Shown: piece after piece, positions 4,912 through 5,170 of the stretch
Position numbering within the stretch: position 1 is the first letter of the stretch
How the letters are laid out: each line of letters begins with the position of its first letter
From: Gammaproteobacteria bacterium
Lineage (GTDB): Bacteria > Pseudomonadota > Gammaproteobacteria > SZUA-152
NCBI GenBank assembly: GCA_030613605.1
Contig: JAUWLO010000146.1
Location: 1-5,170, forward strand
Direction: 5' to 3'
DNA: 5,170 nt
Made by a program: the position numbers and the translations under genes
Notes under the pieces: generated by a model
What the model saw: only the letters and a program-made list of their open reading frames with translations
What the model was told of the DNA's origin: nothing
Database searches by the model: none

Positions 4912-5170
4912 ATGAAATCGAATACACGCACCTTGCTGGTACTGATGACCGGCCTGATCCTCGGTCTAACGCTGGCTATTGGTCAGGGTGTTTTTGCGGA
5001 TAAAAACTCCTCTAAAACCGGGGCCCTGCCGCTTGATGAGCTGCGCAGCTGTACCGAGGTGTTTGCGCGAATCAAAAAAGATTATGTTGAAGAGATTAGT
5101 GACAAAACACTGCTCGAGAATGCCATTCGCGGCATGCTGGCAGGCCTGGATCCACATTCCAGTTATCTGG
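4912..5170 (+). CDS. ctpA: S41 carboxy-terminal processing protease, N-terminal part only
   Basis: CtpA-type proteases are periplasmic PDZ-serine peptidases that cut substrate proteins near their C-termini; in Pseudomonas CtpA degrades cell-wall hydrolases. Only the first 86 codons are present and the window ends in frame. Residues 1-29 are a signal peptide (K2 and R6, hydrophobic 8-23, cleavage after V-F-A29). Residues 39-86 hold the family's N-terminal segment: LPLDELRSCTEVFARIKKDYVE, split here as LPLDELR and EVFARIKKDYVE, then DKTLLENAIRGMLAGLDPHSSYL. The PDZ domain and the Ser-Lys catalytic dyad lie outside the window. The ATG at 4912 has GGAG 6 bases upstream; the ATG at 4908 is out of frame and too close to the Shine-Dalgarno. 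The gene is 178 bases after envC, with its own promoter candidate. Placement after envC is conserved in many gammaproteobacteria and fits a shared role in peptidoglycan remodelling. Confidence 0.93.
   Translation, partial: MKSNTRTLLVLMTGLILGLTLAIGQGVFADKNSSKTGALPLDELRSCTEVFARIKKDYVEEISDKTLLENAIRGMLAGLDPHSSYL

Noticed and set aside
1..5170. Mobile elements, CRISPR arrays, tRNA or rRNA genes
   Set aside because: No transposase or integrase frame, no regularly spaced repeats and no recognisable RNA-gene signature were found on either strand.

Overview
The window looks like chromosomal DNA from a gammaproteobacterium. The gene order is a glutaredoxin, a membrane-anchored rhodanese, gpmI, envC and ctpA. 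This matches the secB-grxC-yibN / gpmI-envC neighbourhood of Escherichia coli and, more closely, the grx-rhodanese-gpmI-envC-ctpA order I recall from Pseudomonas. The assignment rests on protein families and synteny recalled from knowledge, not on a search.

Left part (1-1623, minus strand). Reading leftward from 1623 there is a small ArsR-family repressor (1309-1623), a membrane-anchored rhodanese fused to a glutaredoxin (292-1050), and a second, free-standing glutaredoxin (1-266) that runs off the left edge. The repressor lacks the metal-binding box of ArsR/SmtB. It has two cysteines placed as in the persulfide sensors BigR, SqrR and YgaV. Together these genes look like a sulfur/thiol redox module: a reactive-sulfur-sensing repressor, a rhodanese with an intact catalytic Cys, and two glutaredoxins with different active sites (CPFC and CGYC). 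Compared with the order I know from E. coli and Pseudomonas, the repressor and the extra glutaredoxin domain are additions.

Middle (1624-1959). A 336-base divergent intergenic region contains a perfect 8+8 inverted repeat just upstream of the arsR ribosome binding site (likely operator), a possible extended -10 for arsR, AT-rich stretches and weak hairpins. No convincing gpmI promoter could be picked.

Right part (1960-5170, plus strand). A complete cofactor-independent phosphoglycerate mutase (gpmI) is followed 11 bases later by envC, the periplasmic LytM-type activator of cell-wall amidases. After a 178-base gap with its own good promoter candidate and a structured leader comes the start of ctpA, a periplasmic S41 carboxy-terminal processing protease. 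envC has an apparently complete signal peptide, but its reading frame has no ATG, GTG or TTG in front of that signal peptide. The best-placed start is an ATC at 3534 behind an AGGGG Shine-Dalgarno sequence that overlaps the gpmI stop.

No mobile element, CRISPR array, tRNA or rRNA was seen. The observations most worth following up are the non-canonical envC start and the sulfur-sensing/rhodanese/twin-glutaredoxin module.
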